Assembly: GCA_027449885.1 (NCBI GenBank)
Contig: DAIDKS010000016.1
Span: 1 to 64,000, forward strand
Direction: 5' to 3'
Length of the DNA stretch: 64,000 bases
Source of the DNA: Acidimicrobiaceae bacterium
GTDB taxonomy: Bacteria > Actinomycetota > Acidimicrobiia > Acidimicrobiales > RAAP-2
Below, one piece after another: positions 27,303-35,152 of this stretch. The notes below the pieces were generated by a model. It did no database searches and was not told the DNA's origin. It saw nothing but the letters and a program-made list of their open reading frames with translations. The position numbers and the translations under genes are program-made. How positions within the stretch are numbered: position 1 is the stretch's first letter; each line of letters opens with the position of its first letter.

Positions 27303-29684
27303 GTGCGAGACGCGCGACGTGCGGCGGACGGACCACCTCCAAGCGAGCCGGCCGAGCGAGTCGGCCGTGCCGCCTCCTCCGGTGACGACATGGTGACTCG
27401 TTCCGTCGCATTCGTCGGCCGCCTCCGCCGGGCCTCGTTGACCGACTCTCGGAGCATCCTGCTGGCGATGCTCGTCTCGCTGCTCCTGATCGGCGCCGGC
27501 CGTCACGGAGAGGTCCTCGAGGTCTCCGATCGGGTGATCTTCGCCGGAGTCATCGCCCTCCTCTCCGTCCCCGTGGTGCGCCGTCTCCGCGCGAGCGAGT
27601 TCCGACGCCTCGCGTGGGGGCTGCTCCTGGTGGCGGAGGGCCTCACGGCGACGGCCGGTCTGCTGTTCGGCTCCCTGCCGAGGGGCGTGAACCCCTTCGC
27701 CCCGCCCACCGCCAACCTCGAGTTCGCGGTCATGATCAGCGTCTGCGGCGTCGCGTTCGTTCTGGCCCTCGCGTACTCCTCACTCCGCACGCTGACCCTG
27801 TCGCTGCAGATCGACGCGGTCGCCGGTGGGCTGGCGCTGTCCGCCGCACTCAGTTGGCTCTATCTCAACCGTGTGTTGGGGCAGGTGTCCGAGGTCTTCA
27901 CCCGCCTGAATCATCGTGAGCACTGGGTCATCGGCATGGCCCTCGTCGCCATCATCGTCATCGCCGCGACGGCCACGACGATGGTCGACGTGACGAGAGA
28001 TCACGTCGTTCCCTACGTCGGTGGCGCCGCGCTGGTGATCTCGGTGGGCATGGTCCTCGCGCAGCGCGACGCGGTCCACAACACCGCCCACTGGGGCGTG
28101 CTCATCGACCTCAGCTGGATCGCGGCGTACGCCCTCGGTGGCTGGGCGGCCTCCATCGACGTCGACCGGCCCACGACGCGGAACGTGTTCCACGAGTCGG
28201 TGTCGGGCTACGTGCAAGCTCGCAAGATCGCGGCGTTCGGCCTCCTGGCGATGATCGTGACCTCACTCGCCGCGCTCTTTCGCGATCCACCGGTCGTGGG
28301 GGGTCTCGCCCTCGCCGCCATCCTGGTTCTCCTCGTCCGGCTCCTCATGTCCCTTCGGATCGAGCGAGTCCAGTCGGATGCGTTCAAGGCTCTCGCTGAG
28401 ACGGACGCGCTCACGGGTCTCGCCAACCGGCGAGGCCTGGCGCGCGTCGAGAACGGCGGAGCCGCGGACGGGGCGAGTGGGGTCGGCGGCGTGATCCTCG
28501 TCGATCTCGACAACTTCAAGGAGGTCAACGACTCACTCGGCCATCGAGCGGGCGATCTGGTGCTGGTGCAGTTGGCCCATCGCCTGAAGGGGGGGCTTGA
28601 CGCCCCGGGGGTCCTCGCGCGTCTCGGTGGCGATGAGTTCGCGATGTACCTGCCGCACGCGTCGCACGACGAGCTGACGGAGGTGGCCCATCGCATCGAG
28701 CGACTGGTCCGTGAGCCCACGGTGGTGGACGAACTGTCCCTACAGCTGAGCGCCAGTGTGGGAGTCGCCGTTCGTGCGGTCGATGGTGAGTCGCAGGACG
28801 AGCTGATCCGCAAGGCGGACATTGCGATGTACCGCGCCAAGGGAGATCGCTCGGGGGTGAGACACTACGACTTCGAGCACGATCGGGGCGACCCGAGTCG
28901 TCTCGTGCTCTTCGGGCGGGTGAGTCAGGCCGTGCGCGATCGGAGCATCGGAGTCCACTTCCAACCCGTGGTCCACGTCGGCACCGCGTCCATCGTGGGG
29001 TGCGAGGCGCTGGCTCGGTGGAGTCCGGAGGGCTATGGCCCGATACCGCCCGATCGCTTCGTGCCCATGATCGAGCTGCAGGGACTGATGGTCCCCTTCA
29101 CCGAACACGTCGTGCGCCGTTCCATCGAGCAGGTCCAGAGCCTGGGTGAGGCACACGGGCCCCACCGACTCAGCGTGAACGTGTCCGAGCGAGACTTCGT
29201 CAACGGCGACTTTCCCCAACTGCTTCGCCGCATCCTCGACGAGAGTGGTTTCTCTCCGACACGGCTCACGATCGAGATCACCGAGAGCATCCTGGCCAAC
29301 GACAACGAGAAGGTGGGTCGGGGCATCGAGTCGCTTCGCCGTTCGGGTGTGCGCATCTCGGTCGACGACTTCGGAACGGGGTTCTCGGCACTCTCCAAAC
29401 TGGTCGACTTCTCGGTCGACGAGCTGAAGATCGACAAGGCCTTCACGAGTCGACTCCTCACCAACGACAAGGCTCTCGCGGTCGTGAAGGCCGCCGTCGA
29501 GCTGGGAAGGGCCATGAGCCTCGACGTGGTCGCGGAGGGCGTCGAGACGGCCGACGTCTACGACGCGCTCGCCAACCTGAACGTCGACCTCGTCCAGGGG
29601 TACCACGTCGCCCGCCCCATGCCGGTGGAGGAGTGCCACGGATTCCTCGCGGCGTACGGCGGGAGCCGCCGGGTCCCCGCCTGA
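27303..29684 (+). CDS. membrane GGDEF-EAL cyclic-di-GMP protein
   Basis: Seen: 793 residues from GTG 27303; ATG 27390 (M30) is an alternative start. About eight hydrophobic segments fill residues 45-345. A GGDEF domain with intact RLGGDEF is near 440, and an EAL domain has GCEALARW near 568, TIEITES and DDFGTGFSALS. Both catalytic signatures are intact, so the protein could both make and degrade c-di-GMP. No RxxD inhibitory site is visible in the ten residues before GGDEF. Known: the N-terminal membrane part of such proteins is usually a sensor. It stands alone, with the next gene 32 bases on. Confidence 0.9.
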   Translation: MRDARRAADGPPPSEPAERVGRAASSGDDMVTRSVAFVGRLRRASLTDSRSILLAMLVSLLLIGAGRHGEVLEVSDRVIFAGVIALLSVPVVRRLRASEFRRLAWGLLLVAEGLTATAGLLFGSLPRGVNPFAPPTANLEFAVMISVCGVAFVLALAYSSLRTLTLSLQIDAVAGGLALSAALSWLYLNRVLGQVSEVFTRLNHREHWVIGMALVAIIVIAATATTMVDVTRDHVVPYVGGAALVISVGMVLAQRDAVHNTAHWGVLIDLSWIAAYALGGWAASIDVDRPTTRNVFHESVSGYVQARKIAAFGLLAMIVTSLAALFRDPPVVGGLALAAILVLLVRLLMSLRIERVQSDAFKALAETDALTGLANRRGLARVENGGAADGASGVGGVILVDLDNFKEVNDSLGHRAGDLVLVQLAHRLKGGLDAPGVLARLGGDEFAMYLPHASHDELTEVAHRIERLVREPTVVDELSLQLSASVGVAVRAVDGESQDELIRKADIAMYRAKGDRSGVRHYDFEHDRGDPSRLVLFGRVSQAVRDRSIGVHFQPVVHVGTASIVGCEALARWSPEGYGPIPPDRFVPMIELQGLMVPFTEHVVRRSIEQVQSLGEAHGPHRLSVNVSERDFVNGDFPQLLRRILDESGFSPTRLTIEITESILANDNEKVGRGIESLRRSGVRISVDDFGTGFSALSKLVDFSVDELKIDKAFTSRLLTNDKALAVVKAAVELGRAMSLDVVAEGVETADVYDALANLNVDLVQGYHVARPMPVEECHGFLAAYGGSRRVPA

Positions 29685-29716
29685 GACCCGTCGACCTTGA
29701 GTACGCTGGCTCGGTC

Positions 29717-30766
29717 ATGAGCGACGATCCGACCCCCACCGAGAGCGCGAGCGACGGTCGCGGCGACGCGCCGGCCGTGATGGCGCGGCGCGGCCTCGCC
29801 CGCCTCGACGCGACGGCCGTGCTCGAGGTGGTCGACTCGCTCGACCTCCGCCCCAGCGCCCGCCTGTCGCCGGCCGTCGCGGTCCCGCTGCGGGGACTCC
29901 ATCAGCGACGCGACCTCTCCGTGTTCGTCGCCGGTGCGCCGATCGTCGCCGTGCGCGCCCTGCTCGAGTTGATGGTCGCCGGTGCGCTCGATCGCGTCGT
30001 CACCGCGCTCGGGGACCACGCGGACCATCCCTCCTACGAGCAGCTGGCCCGAGCCGTCGACACCCTCGCCTCCGACGGCGTCACGGCCGACGAGATCGCG
30101 GCCCTCCTCGCCTTCGCCGTCTCGGAGTCGTTCCCCGCCGCTCCCCACTGTCGCCGGCTGCTCGGTGAGCGTTCCGAGTGGGAGCTTCCGGCGGTGGCGG
30201 TGGTCCCGGCCCGCTCGGTGCTCTCGCCCCGCGAGGTCGATCCCGAGGTACGGGCACGACGTCAGGCGCGCAAGGAGGCGGAGAAGGCCCAGCGTCGCAC
30301 GACCACCCGCCCCGTCTCCCGCGGTCCGAAGACGAAGGGCCCGACGGGCGCCCCCGCGGCGGCGACGCCTTCGACGGCGACGCCGAGTCCCGACGTCGCG
30401 ATCGAGGTCGTCCGTCGTCGAGCCCGCCTCACCCCGGCGGAGGCACGGCGTGTCGACCTCGCCCATCCGCTCGCCGGAGCGGTCGTGCACGTGGAGATGC
30501 CCTTCAGCGAGCCGGACCCCGCACAGCCGGAGATCCGCAGCAAGGAGCGTCCGGCCCTCGTCGTCGCGGCGTCCACGGACGCGGTCCTGGTGCGGGGCGT
30601 GTACTCGAATCCGGGACCGGGCCGTCAGGTCTTCGGCCCCTGGAGGCGGCTCGGTCTCGACCACGTCTCCTACGTGGCCGACGAGCACGTCCTGATCGAG
30701 GCGGCGCCGAGCGACGTGCGCGAGGTCGGGCGGCTGAGCGACGAGGAGTGGAACAGCCTCCAGTAG
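29717..30766 (+). CDS. unknown protein with PemK/MazF-like C-terminal domain
   Basis: Seen: 349 residues from ATG 29717, with TACGCT nine bases upstream as a -10. A helical N-terminal half (about 20-150) is joined by a charged, Pro/Thr/Ala-rich linker (about 180-225) to a C-terminal beta-rich part: GAVVHVEMPFSE, KERPALVVAAS and VLVRGVYSN. The PALVV strand and its spacing resemble the SH3-like barrel of PemK/MazF proteins. Known: that fold is found in mRNA interferases but also in inactive relatives. No adjacent antitoxin gene is seen, so a toxin role is not claimed. Confidence 0.5.
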   Translation: MSDDPTPTESASDGRGDAPAVMARRGLARLDATAVLEVVDSLDLRPSARLSPAVAVPLRGLHQRRDLSVFVAGAPIVAVRALLELMVAGALDRVVTALGDHADHPSYEQLARAVDTLASDGVTADEIAALLAFAVSESFPAAPHCRRLLGERSEWELPAVAVVPARSVLSPREVDPEVRARRQARKEAEKAQRRTTTRPVSRGPKTKGPTGAPAAATPSTATPSPDVAIEVVRRRARLTPAEARRVDLAHPLAGAVVHVEMPFSEPDPAQPEIRSKERPALVVAASTDAVLVRGVYSNPGPGRQVFGPWRRLGLDHVSYVADEHVLIEAAPSDVREVGRLSDEEWNSLQ

Positions 30767-30785
30767 GCGCCTCGCTCGACCGACC

Positions 30786-30791
30786 TACGAT
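30786..30791 (+). promoter_or_regulatory. -10 element of leaderless tnaA-like gene
   Basis: TACGAT ends six bases before ATG 30798, which puts the expected transcription start on or next to the start codon. No ribosome binding site is present. Confidence 0.55.
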
Positions 30792-30797
30792 CGGGTC

Positions 30798-32177
30798 ATG
30801 GACCACCAGTTTCGCACGATCATCGAGCCGTTCCGCATCCATTCGGTGGAGCCCCTGAGGATGACGACGGCGTCGGAGCGCGCGGTCGCGATCCGCGCGG
30901 CCGGCTACAACCTGTTCAGCCTGCGCGCCGAGGACGTGCTGATCGACCTCCTGACCGACTCGGGGACCGGTGCGATGTCGCGTGACCAGTGGGCGGCGAT
31001 CCAGCACGGCGACGAGAGCTACGCGGGATCCCCGTCGTGGTTCCGTTTCGAGGCGGCGGTGAAGGATCTCTTCCCGTTCCGCCACATCATCCCCACTCAC
31101 CAGGGCCGGGCCGCGGAGAAGATCCTCTTCACCGCGCTCGGTGGTCCGGGCAAGGTCGTCCCGAACAACACGCACTTCGATACGACGCGAGCGAACGTCG
31201 AGGCGAGTGGCGCCGAGGCTCTCGACCTCGTGATCGAGGAGGGACGCGATCCGGCGCTGGATCACCCCTTCAAGGGCAACATGGACCTCGCCGCCCTCGA
31301 ACGGGTCCTCGAGGAGCGGGGGAGTGACGTCCCGGTGGTGATGCTCACGGTGACCAACAACTCCGGGGGTGGCCAGCCCGTCTCTCTGGAGAACATTCGC
31401 GGTGTGAGTGAGATCTGTCACCGACGTGGCGTGCCCTTCTTCCTCGACGCCTGTCGCTTCGCCGAGAACGCCTGGTTCATCCACGAGCGCGAGCCCGGTC
31501 AGGGCGACCGCCAGGTCGCGGACATCGTCCGCGAGATGGCATCCCTCGCCGACGGAATGACCATGTCAGCGAAGAAGGACCCCTTCGGGAACATCGGGGG
31601 CTGGCTGGCCCTCAACGACGACGCCCTCGCCGAATCCTGTCGCAACCTGCTCATCCTCACCGAGGGATTCCCCACGTACGGGGGGCTCGCGGGGCGCGAC
31701 CTCGAGGCGCTGGCGCAGGGCCTCTCGGAGGCAGTGCACCACGACTACCTGCGCTACCGGATTCGCTCCACCGCCTATCTCGGCGAGGCGTTGCGCGACG
31801 CGGGGGTTCCGGTCGTCTGGCCCATCGGGGGCCACGCCGTCTATCTCGACGCAAAGGCGCTCCTACCCCACATCGACCCCTTGGCCTATCCGGGTCAGGC
31901 GCTCTCCGTCGCCCTCTACGAACTAGGCGGGGTGCGCAGCGTGGAGATCGGCACCGTGATGTTCGGTCGTCACCCCGACGGCACCGAGCAGCCCGCGGCG
32001 ATGGAGCTGGTGCGGCTGGCCATCCCGCGGCGCACCTACACCCAGAGTCACATCGACTACGTGGTCGAGGTGGTGACGGCGGTCGCCGAGCGCGCCGGCG
32101 ATCTCCGGGGCTATCGCATGGTCCACGAGCCGCCGGCGCTGCGCCACTTCACGGCGCGGTTCGAGCCTCTTCCCTAG
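30798..32177 (+). CDS. tnaA: tryptophanase (tryptophan indole-lyase)
   Basis: Seen: 459 residues of the beta-eliminating lyase family. PLP-binding SAKKDPFGNIGG (Lys near 252), EGFPTYGG, and SVEIGTVMFGR. In tyrosine phenol-lyase the last motif has Arg (MERG) to bind the phenol; here it is EIG, as in tryptophanase, and IPRRTYTQSH also matches. Known: it cleaves L-tryptophan to indole, pyruvate and ammonia in the cytosol with PLP and K+. No TnaC-like leader peptide or TnaB permease is nearby. The 3' end overlaps the convergent lgt gene by 29 bases. Activity on other amino acids cannot be excluded. Confidence 0.85.
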   Translation: MDHQFRTIIEPFRIHSVEPLRMTTASERAVAIRAAGYNLFSLRAEDVLIDLLTDSGTGAMSRDQWAAIQHGDESYAGSPSWFRFEAAVKDLFPFRHIIPTHQGRAAEKILFTALGGPGKVVPNNTHFDTTRANVEASGAEALDLVIEEGRDPALDHPFKGNMDLAALERVLEERGSDVPVVMLTVTNNSGGGQPVSLENIRGVSEICHRRGVPFFLDACRFAENAWFIHEREPGQGDRQVADIVREMASLADGMTMSAKKDPFGNIGGWLALNDDALAESCRNLLILTEGFPTYGGLAGRDLEALAQGLSEAVHHDYLRYRIRSTAYLGEALRDAGVPVVWPIGGHAVYLDAKALLPHIDPLAYPGQALSVALYELGGVRSVEIGTVMFGRHPDGTEQPAAMELVRLAIPRRTYTQSHIDYVVEVVTAVAERAGDLRGYRMVHEPPALRHFTARFEPLP

Positions 32178-32925
32178 GGCGACGCAGGGACCAGACGACG
32201 AGGGCGAGACCGGCCGCGGCGAGTGCCAGGCCGGCGAGCTGGACGCCCACCGAACCGGAGTGGGAGTTCTGCCCGAGCAGCAGGCGTTCGTCGGTCGAGC
32301 GCACGAGGCCCCACACGGTCATGGCCCAACCCGCGATGAGTCCGGGTCGGCGCCCGAGACCGCGTCGCTCCAGCCCGAGGAGGACGACCCAGAGCGTTCC
32401 GTCCTCCGCCCCCTGGATCAGAGGAACGGGAACGCGCTTGCCGACCTGGCCGTGGTAGCGCAGGCCGAACCACTGGTGGGTGAGGTGGCCGCCCCCCGCG
32501 ACCATGAACTGCGGTCCGAGCACGCGCCCGAGCGCCCACCCCGCGACCAGGGCGGGGACGACGGCGTCGGCGAAGGTGGCGAGGGAGACGCCCGGCCACC
32601 AGCGCCGTACCAGGTAGACGGCGACCGGGACGGCCGCGGCGATGCCGCCGAAGCTGGCGAGGCCCCCCTCCCACACCGCGAACCATCGTGCGGGATCGTG
32701 AGCGTAGATCGACCAGTTGGTCGCCACGTGGGCGACGCGAGCGCCGACGAGGGCGGCCACCACGATCCATCCGGCGAAGGCGCCCACCCGACTTACGTCG
32801 AGGCCGCGACGAGCGAGGCGACGGCCGAGGTACAGGTAGGTGACGTAGGCGGCGACGGCGAGGCCCAGCCCGTAGAGGTGGAAGACGAGGGGGCCGAGGT
32901 GGATCGCGGTGGGAACGCCGGACAC
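32149..32925 (-). CDS. lgt: Lgt-family prolipoprotein diacylglyceryl transferase, divergent
   Basis: Seen: 258 residues with about seven membrane segments. HLYGLGLAVAAYV matches the first Lgt helix, WEGGLASFGG the central loop and VRSTDERLLLG the C-terminal Arg motif. The Lgt signature GRxGNFxNxE is degraded to GRVLGPQFMVAGGG: the Arg is kept, while both Asn and the Glu are lost. Known: Lgt attaches diacylglycerol to lipobox Cys of lipoproteins. It starts nine bases after the NlpC/P60 gene and is probably cotranscribed with it. Either this lineage tolerates the change or the protein has another role; a second, canonical lgt elsewhere would favour the latter. Confidence 0.7.
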   Translation of the reverse strand: MSGVPTAIHLGPLVFHLYGLGLAVAAYVTYLYLGRRLARRGLDVSRVGAFAGWIVVAALVGARVAHVATNWSIYAHDPARWFAVWEGGLASFGGIAAAVPVAVYLVRRWWPGVSLATFADAVVPALVAGWALGRVLGPQFMVAGGGHLTHQWFGLRYHGQVGKRVPVPLIQGAEDGTLWVVLLGLERRGLGRRPGLIAGWAMTVWGLVRSTDERLLLGQNSHSGSVGVQLAGLALAAAGLALVVWSLRRPREEARTAP

Positions 32926-32934
32926 GGGGGCGGA

Positions 32935-34038
32935 CTAGGCGCGCGGACGACCGGCGCCGGCGAATCCGTAGCCGAGGCGCACGGGCGTGATGTGGACCGT
33001 GTAGCCGGTGCTCGGCGCCTCGATCATCATTCCGTGACCGAGGTACATGGCGACGTGCTCGTCACCGTTGTAGCCGTAGAAGAGCAGGTCGCCCGGCTGG
33101 AGGTCCCAGAGGGGGACGCGTACCGTGTCGGCGAACTGGGCACCCGAGTAGTGGGGGAGGTAGATCCCGGCCGCCTCGTAGGCGAGCATCACGAGTCCGG
33201 AGCAGTCGACGCCGGAGCGCGACGCCCCTCCCCAGACGTACGGGACCCCCAGGAAGCTGAGGGCGGCCCGAATCGCGATGTCGGCGCGCGAGTTGGGGGG
33301 TGGGGCCGGGAATCCCGCGACCGGCTTCGCGTTGCTGAGCGCGCTCGCCGAGGCCGCGTTGGCCGCGGCCTGCTGCTGATTGATGTAGTAGGCGATCTGC
33401 CCCTTGACCTTGCTGAGCGTGTTCTGGAGCGACGCCTGCAGCAGCTTCGCCTCGTGGAAGGCCTTGGCGGCGGTGCGCGCGGCGTCGGCCGCCTTGCGGT
33501 CCTCGGCGGCGAGGATGGAGCGTTCCTGGGTCAGCTTGATCTTGTAGTTCTTGAGGTTCGCGATCTGGGTGCTGATGTTGCCCTGGGCGAACTGCCCGTA
33601 GACCTGCGTCGCACCGATCTGCGTGGCGTTCGCCGAGAAGAGCGGATTGTTGCTCGCCGCGGCTCCGGCCATCACGTAGGCGAAGACGGCGTCCTGACGC
33701 AGCTGGGTGTTGCCGTGAGCCACCTGGCGCTCGATCTGGGCGACGATGTTCTTCGTGTTGACGATGACGTTGTTGATGTGGTGGAGGTTGATGAGCGTCG
33801 CGTCGTACTTCTGGCCGAAGTAGCCCACTCGATTGTTGATCGTCTGGATCTGCTTGTAGAGGGTGGCCGCTTCCGCCCGGGCGTTGGTGAGCCCCGTCGC
33901 TCCCGCCGTCGCCGTGGGCGCGACCAGCGTTCCGAGCGCGGCCGCGACGGCGAGCGCCGACCCGATGAGTCGGCGTCCACGCAGCCAGTGCGGCGGCTGG
34001 AGCGTCGAGAAGCGCGTCACGCGCCCGACGGCAGTCAC
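32935..34038 (-). CDS. secreted NlpC/P60 peptidoglycan endopeptidase
   Basis: Seen: 367 residues. An N-terminal signal region (Arg residues, then a hydrophobic stretch about 24-45 ending ATAGA) leads into a long coiled coil (about 50-215) and a C-terminal NlpC/P60 domain with VDCSGLV (catalytic Cys), EHVAMYLG (His) and MIEAP. This is the RipA/RipC-type layout of actinobacterial cell-wall hydrolases, which cut stem peptides during division; the coiled coil usually controls activity. GTG 34038 has TAGCCT seven bases upstream, a likely leaderless start. It heads an operon with the lgt-like gene. Confidence 0.88.
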   Translation of the reverse strand: MTAVGRVTRFSTLQPPHWLRGRRLIGSALAVAAALGTLVAPTATAGATGLTNARAEAATLYKQIQTINNRVGYFGQKYDATLINLHHINNVIVNTKNIVAQIERQVAHGNTQLRQDAVFAYVMAGAAASNNPLFSANATQIGATQVYGQFAQGNISTQIANLKNYKIKLTQERSILAAEDRKAADAARTAAKAFHEAKLLQASLQNTLSKVKGQIAYYINQQQAAANAASASALSNAKPVAGFPAPPPNSRADIAIRAALSFLGVPYVWGGASRSGVDCSGLVMLAYEAAGIYLPHYSGAQFADTVRVPLWDLQPGDLLFYGYNGDEHVAMYLGHGMMIEAPSTGYTVHITPVRLGYGFAGAGRPRA

Positions 34039-34113
34039 GGGTGCCAGGCTAGTTCTGCCGGTCCGCCCGCCGGTCGGCCCAAAGGTAAGTTTTGATTAAA
34101 GTACCTGATGAGA

Positions 34114-34128
34114 ACGTATGCAATACGT
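34114..34128. promoter_or_regulatory. palindrome upstream of the lyase gene
   Basis: ACGTAT-GCA-ATACGT, a perfect 6-bp inverted repeat with a 3-base centre, lies about 28 bases upstream of the TAGGCT -10 and between two divergent genes. Its size and position fit a regulator operator; the regulator is unknown. Confidence 0.4.
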
Positions 34129-34155
34129 CGGCTCCGCCGTGGAGAACGGGCCACG

Positions 34156-34161
34156 TAGGCT
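34156..34161 (+). promoter_or_regulatory. -10 element of leaderless lyase gene
   Basis: TAGGCT with a six-base gap to ATG 34168; no ribosome binding site. Confidence 0.55.
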
Positions 34162-34167
34162 CGGCGC

Positions 34168-35103
34168 ATGTCCGAGCGCTCCCGTGACCTGCCCCGTCGT
34201 TCCTGTCTCTCCACCCCGGGATCGTCGGACCGATTCCTGGCGAAGGCCCCCCAGACGTCCGCCGACATGACCTTCCTCGACCTCGAGGACTCGGTCGCAC
34301 CGGGCGAGAAGGTCGCGGCGCGCGCGAAGGTGGTTCGAGCGATCCGGGACAACGACTGGGGCGAGCGCGTCCTCTGCGTGCGCGTCAACGCCTGGGACAC
34401 GCCGTGGACCTACGGTGACGTGATCGAGGTCGTCGGCGGCGCCGGGCCCCGCCTCGACGAGGTCATGCTGCCCAAGGTCGAGTCCGCCGCCCAGGTCGTG
34501 GCCCTCGACCTGCTCCTCACCCAGGTCGAGCGCAACGCGGGACTGCCGGTCGGGCACATCGGGATCGAGGCCCAGATCGAGACCGCCCGGGGGCTGATCA
34601 ACGTCGACGAGATCTGTGCCGCGTCGCCCCGACTCGAGACGATCATCTTCGGGCCGGCCGACTTCGCCGCCTCGATCGAGATGCCGGTCCTCACGGGAGG
34701 GGTCGCGATCCCCGAGTACCCCGGCGACCACTTCAACTACGTCTTCTCGCGGATCCTGATGGCGGGACGCGCCAACGGGCTCCAAGTGATCGACGGGCCG
34801 TTCCTCAAGGTCCGCGACCTCGACGCCCTGCGCGAGTTCGCCCAGCGCACTCGCGTGCTGGGCTACGACGGCAAGTGGGCCCTCACCCCGGATCAGGCGG
34901 CCGTCCTGAACGACGTCTACTCACCGACCCAGGAGCAGTTCGACCGGGCCTGGGACATCCTGGAGGCCTACCGGACGGCGACGGACCAGGGATCGGGAGC
35001 CGTGATGTTCGGCGACGAGATGATCGACGAGGCCAGTCGCAAGATGGCGATCAAGTTCGTCACTCGAGGGACCCGCGCCGGACGGAGCCGCTCCGCCAGC
35101 TGA
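34168..35103 (+). CDS. CitE/HpcH-family CoA-ester lyase (malyl-CoA lyase-like)
   Basis: Seen: 311 residues of the HpcH/HpaI TIM-barrel aldolase family. RSCLSTPGSSDRFLAKA at the N-terminus, FLDLEDSV (metal/CoA region), IEAQIETARGL (metal-binding Glu) and FGPADFAASI. Known: these Mg2+ enzymes cleave or form malyl-, methylmalyl- or citramalyl-CoA to give an acyl-CoA plus glyoxylate, acetate or pyruvate. The length and the PGDHFNYV and KWALTP motifs are closest to L-malyl-CoA/beta-methylmalyl-CoA lyases. A MaoC-type hydratase gene about 3.3 kb downstream could act on related CoA esters, but the two are not in one operon. The exact substrate is not decided. Confidence 0.8.
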   Translation: MSERSRDLPRRSCLSTPGSSDRFLAKAPQTSADMTFLDLEDSVAPGEKVAARAKVVRAIRDNDWGERVLCVRVNAWDTPWTYGDVIEVVGGAGPRLDEVMLPKVESAAQVVALDLLLTQVERNAGLPVGHIGIEAQIETARGLINVDEICAASPRLETIIFGPADFAASIEMPVLTGGVAIPEYPGDHFNYVFSRILMAGRANGLQVIDGPFLKVRDLDALREFAQRTRVLGYDGKWALTPDQAAVLNDVYSPTQEQFDRAWDILEAYRTATDQGSGAVMFGDEMIDEASRKMAIKFVTRGTRAGRSRSAS

Positions 35104-35120
35104 CCTGACGGAGGCGTTCG

Positions 35121-35143
35121 CTACTAGGACTCCCTCCTATTAG
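35121..35143. promoter_or_regulatory. operator overlapping the NiCoT promoter
   Basis: CTACTAGGA (35121-35129), CTCCC, TCCTATTAG (35135-35143): a 9-bp inverted repeat with one mismatch that overlaps the first bases of the TAGGGT -10 (35141-35146). A protein bound here would block RNA polymerase, so a metal-responsive repressor (NikR/Nur/RcnR-like) is plausible. Confidence 0.5.
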
Positions 35144-35146
35144 GGT
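35141..35146 (+). promoter_or_regulatory. -10 element of leaderless NiCoT gene
   Basis: TAGGGT with a six-base gap to GTG 35153; no ribosome binding site. Confidence 0.55.
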
Positions 35147-35152
35147 GGCGTC

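Noticed and set aside
30600-30797. TnaC-type leader peptide before tryptophanase
   Set aside because: The upstream gene ends 31 bases before ATG and the promoter abuts the start codon; there is no room for a leader.
32260-34095. 611-codon plus-strand frame
   Set aside because: It is antisense to lgt and the NlpC/P60 gene, both of which have clear family motifs.
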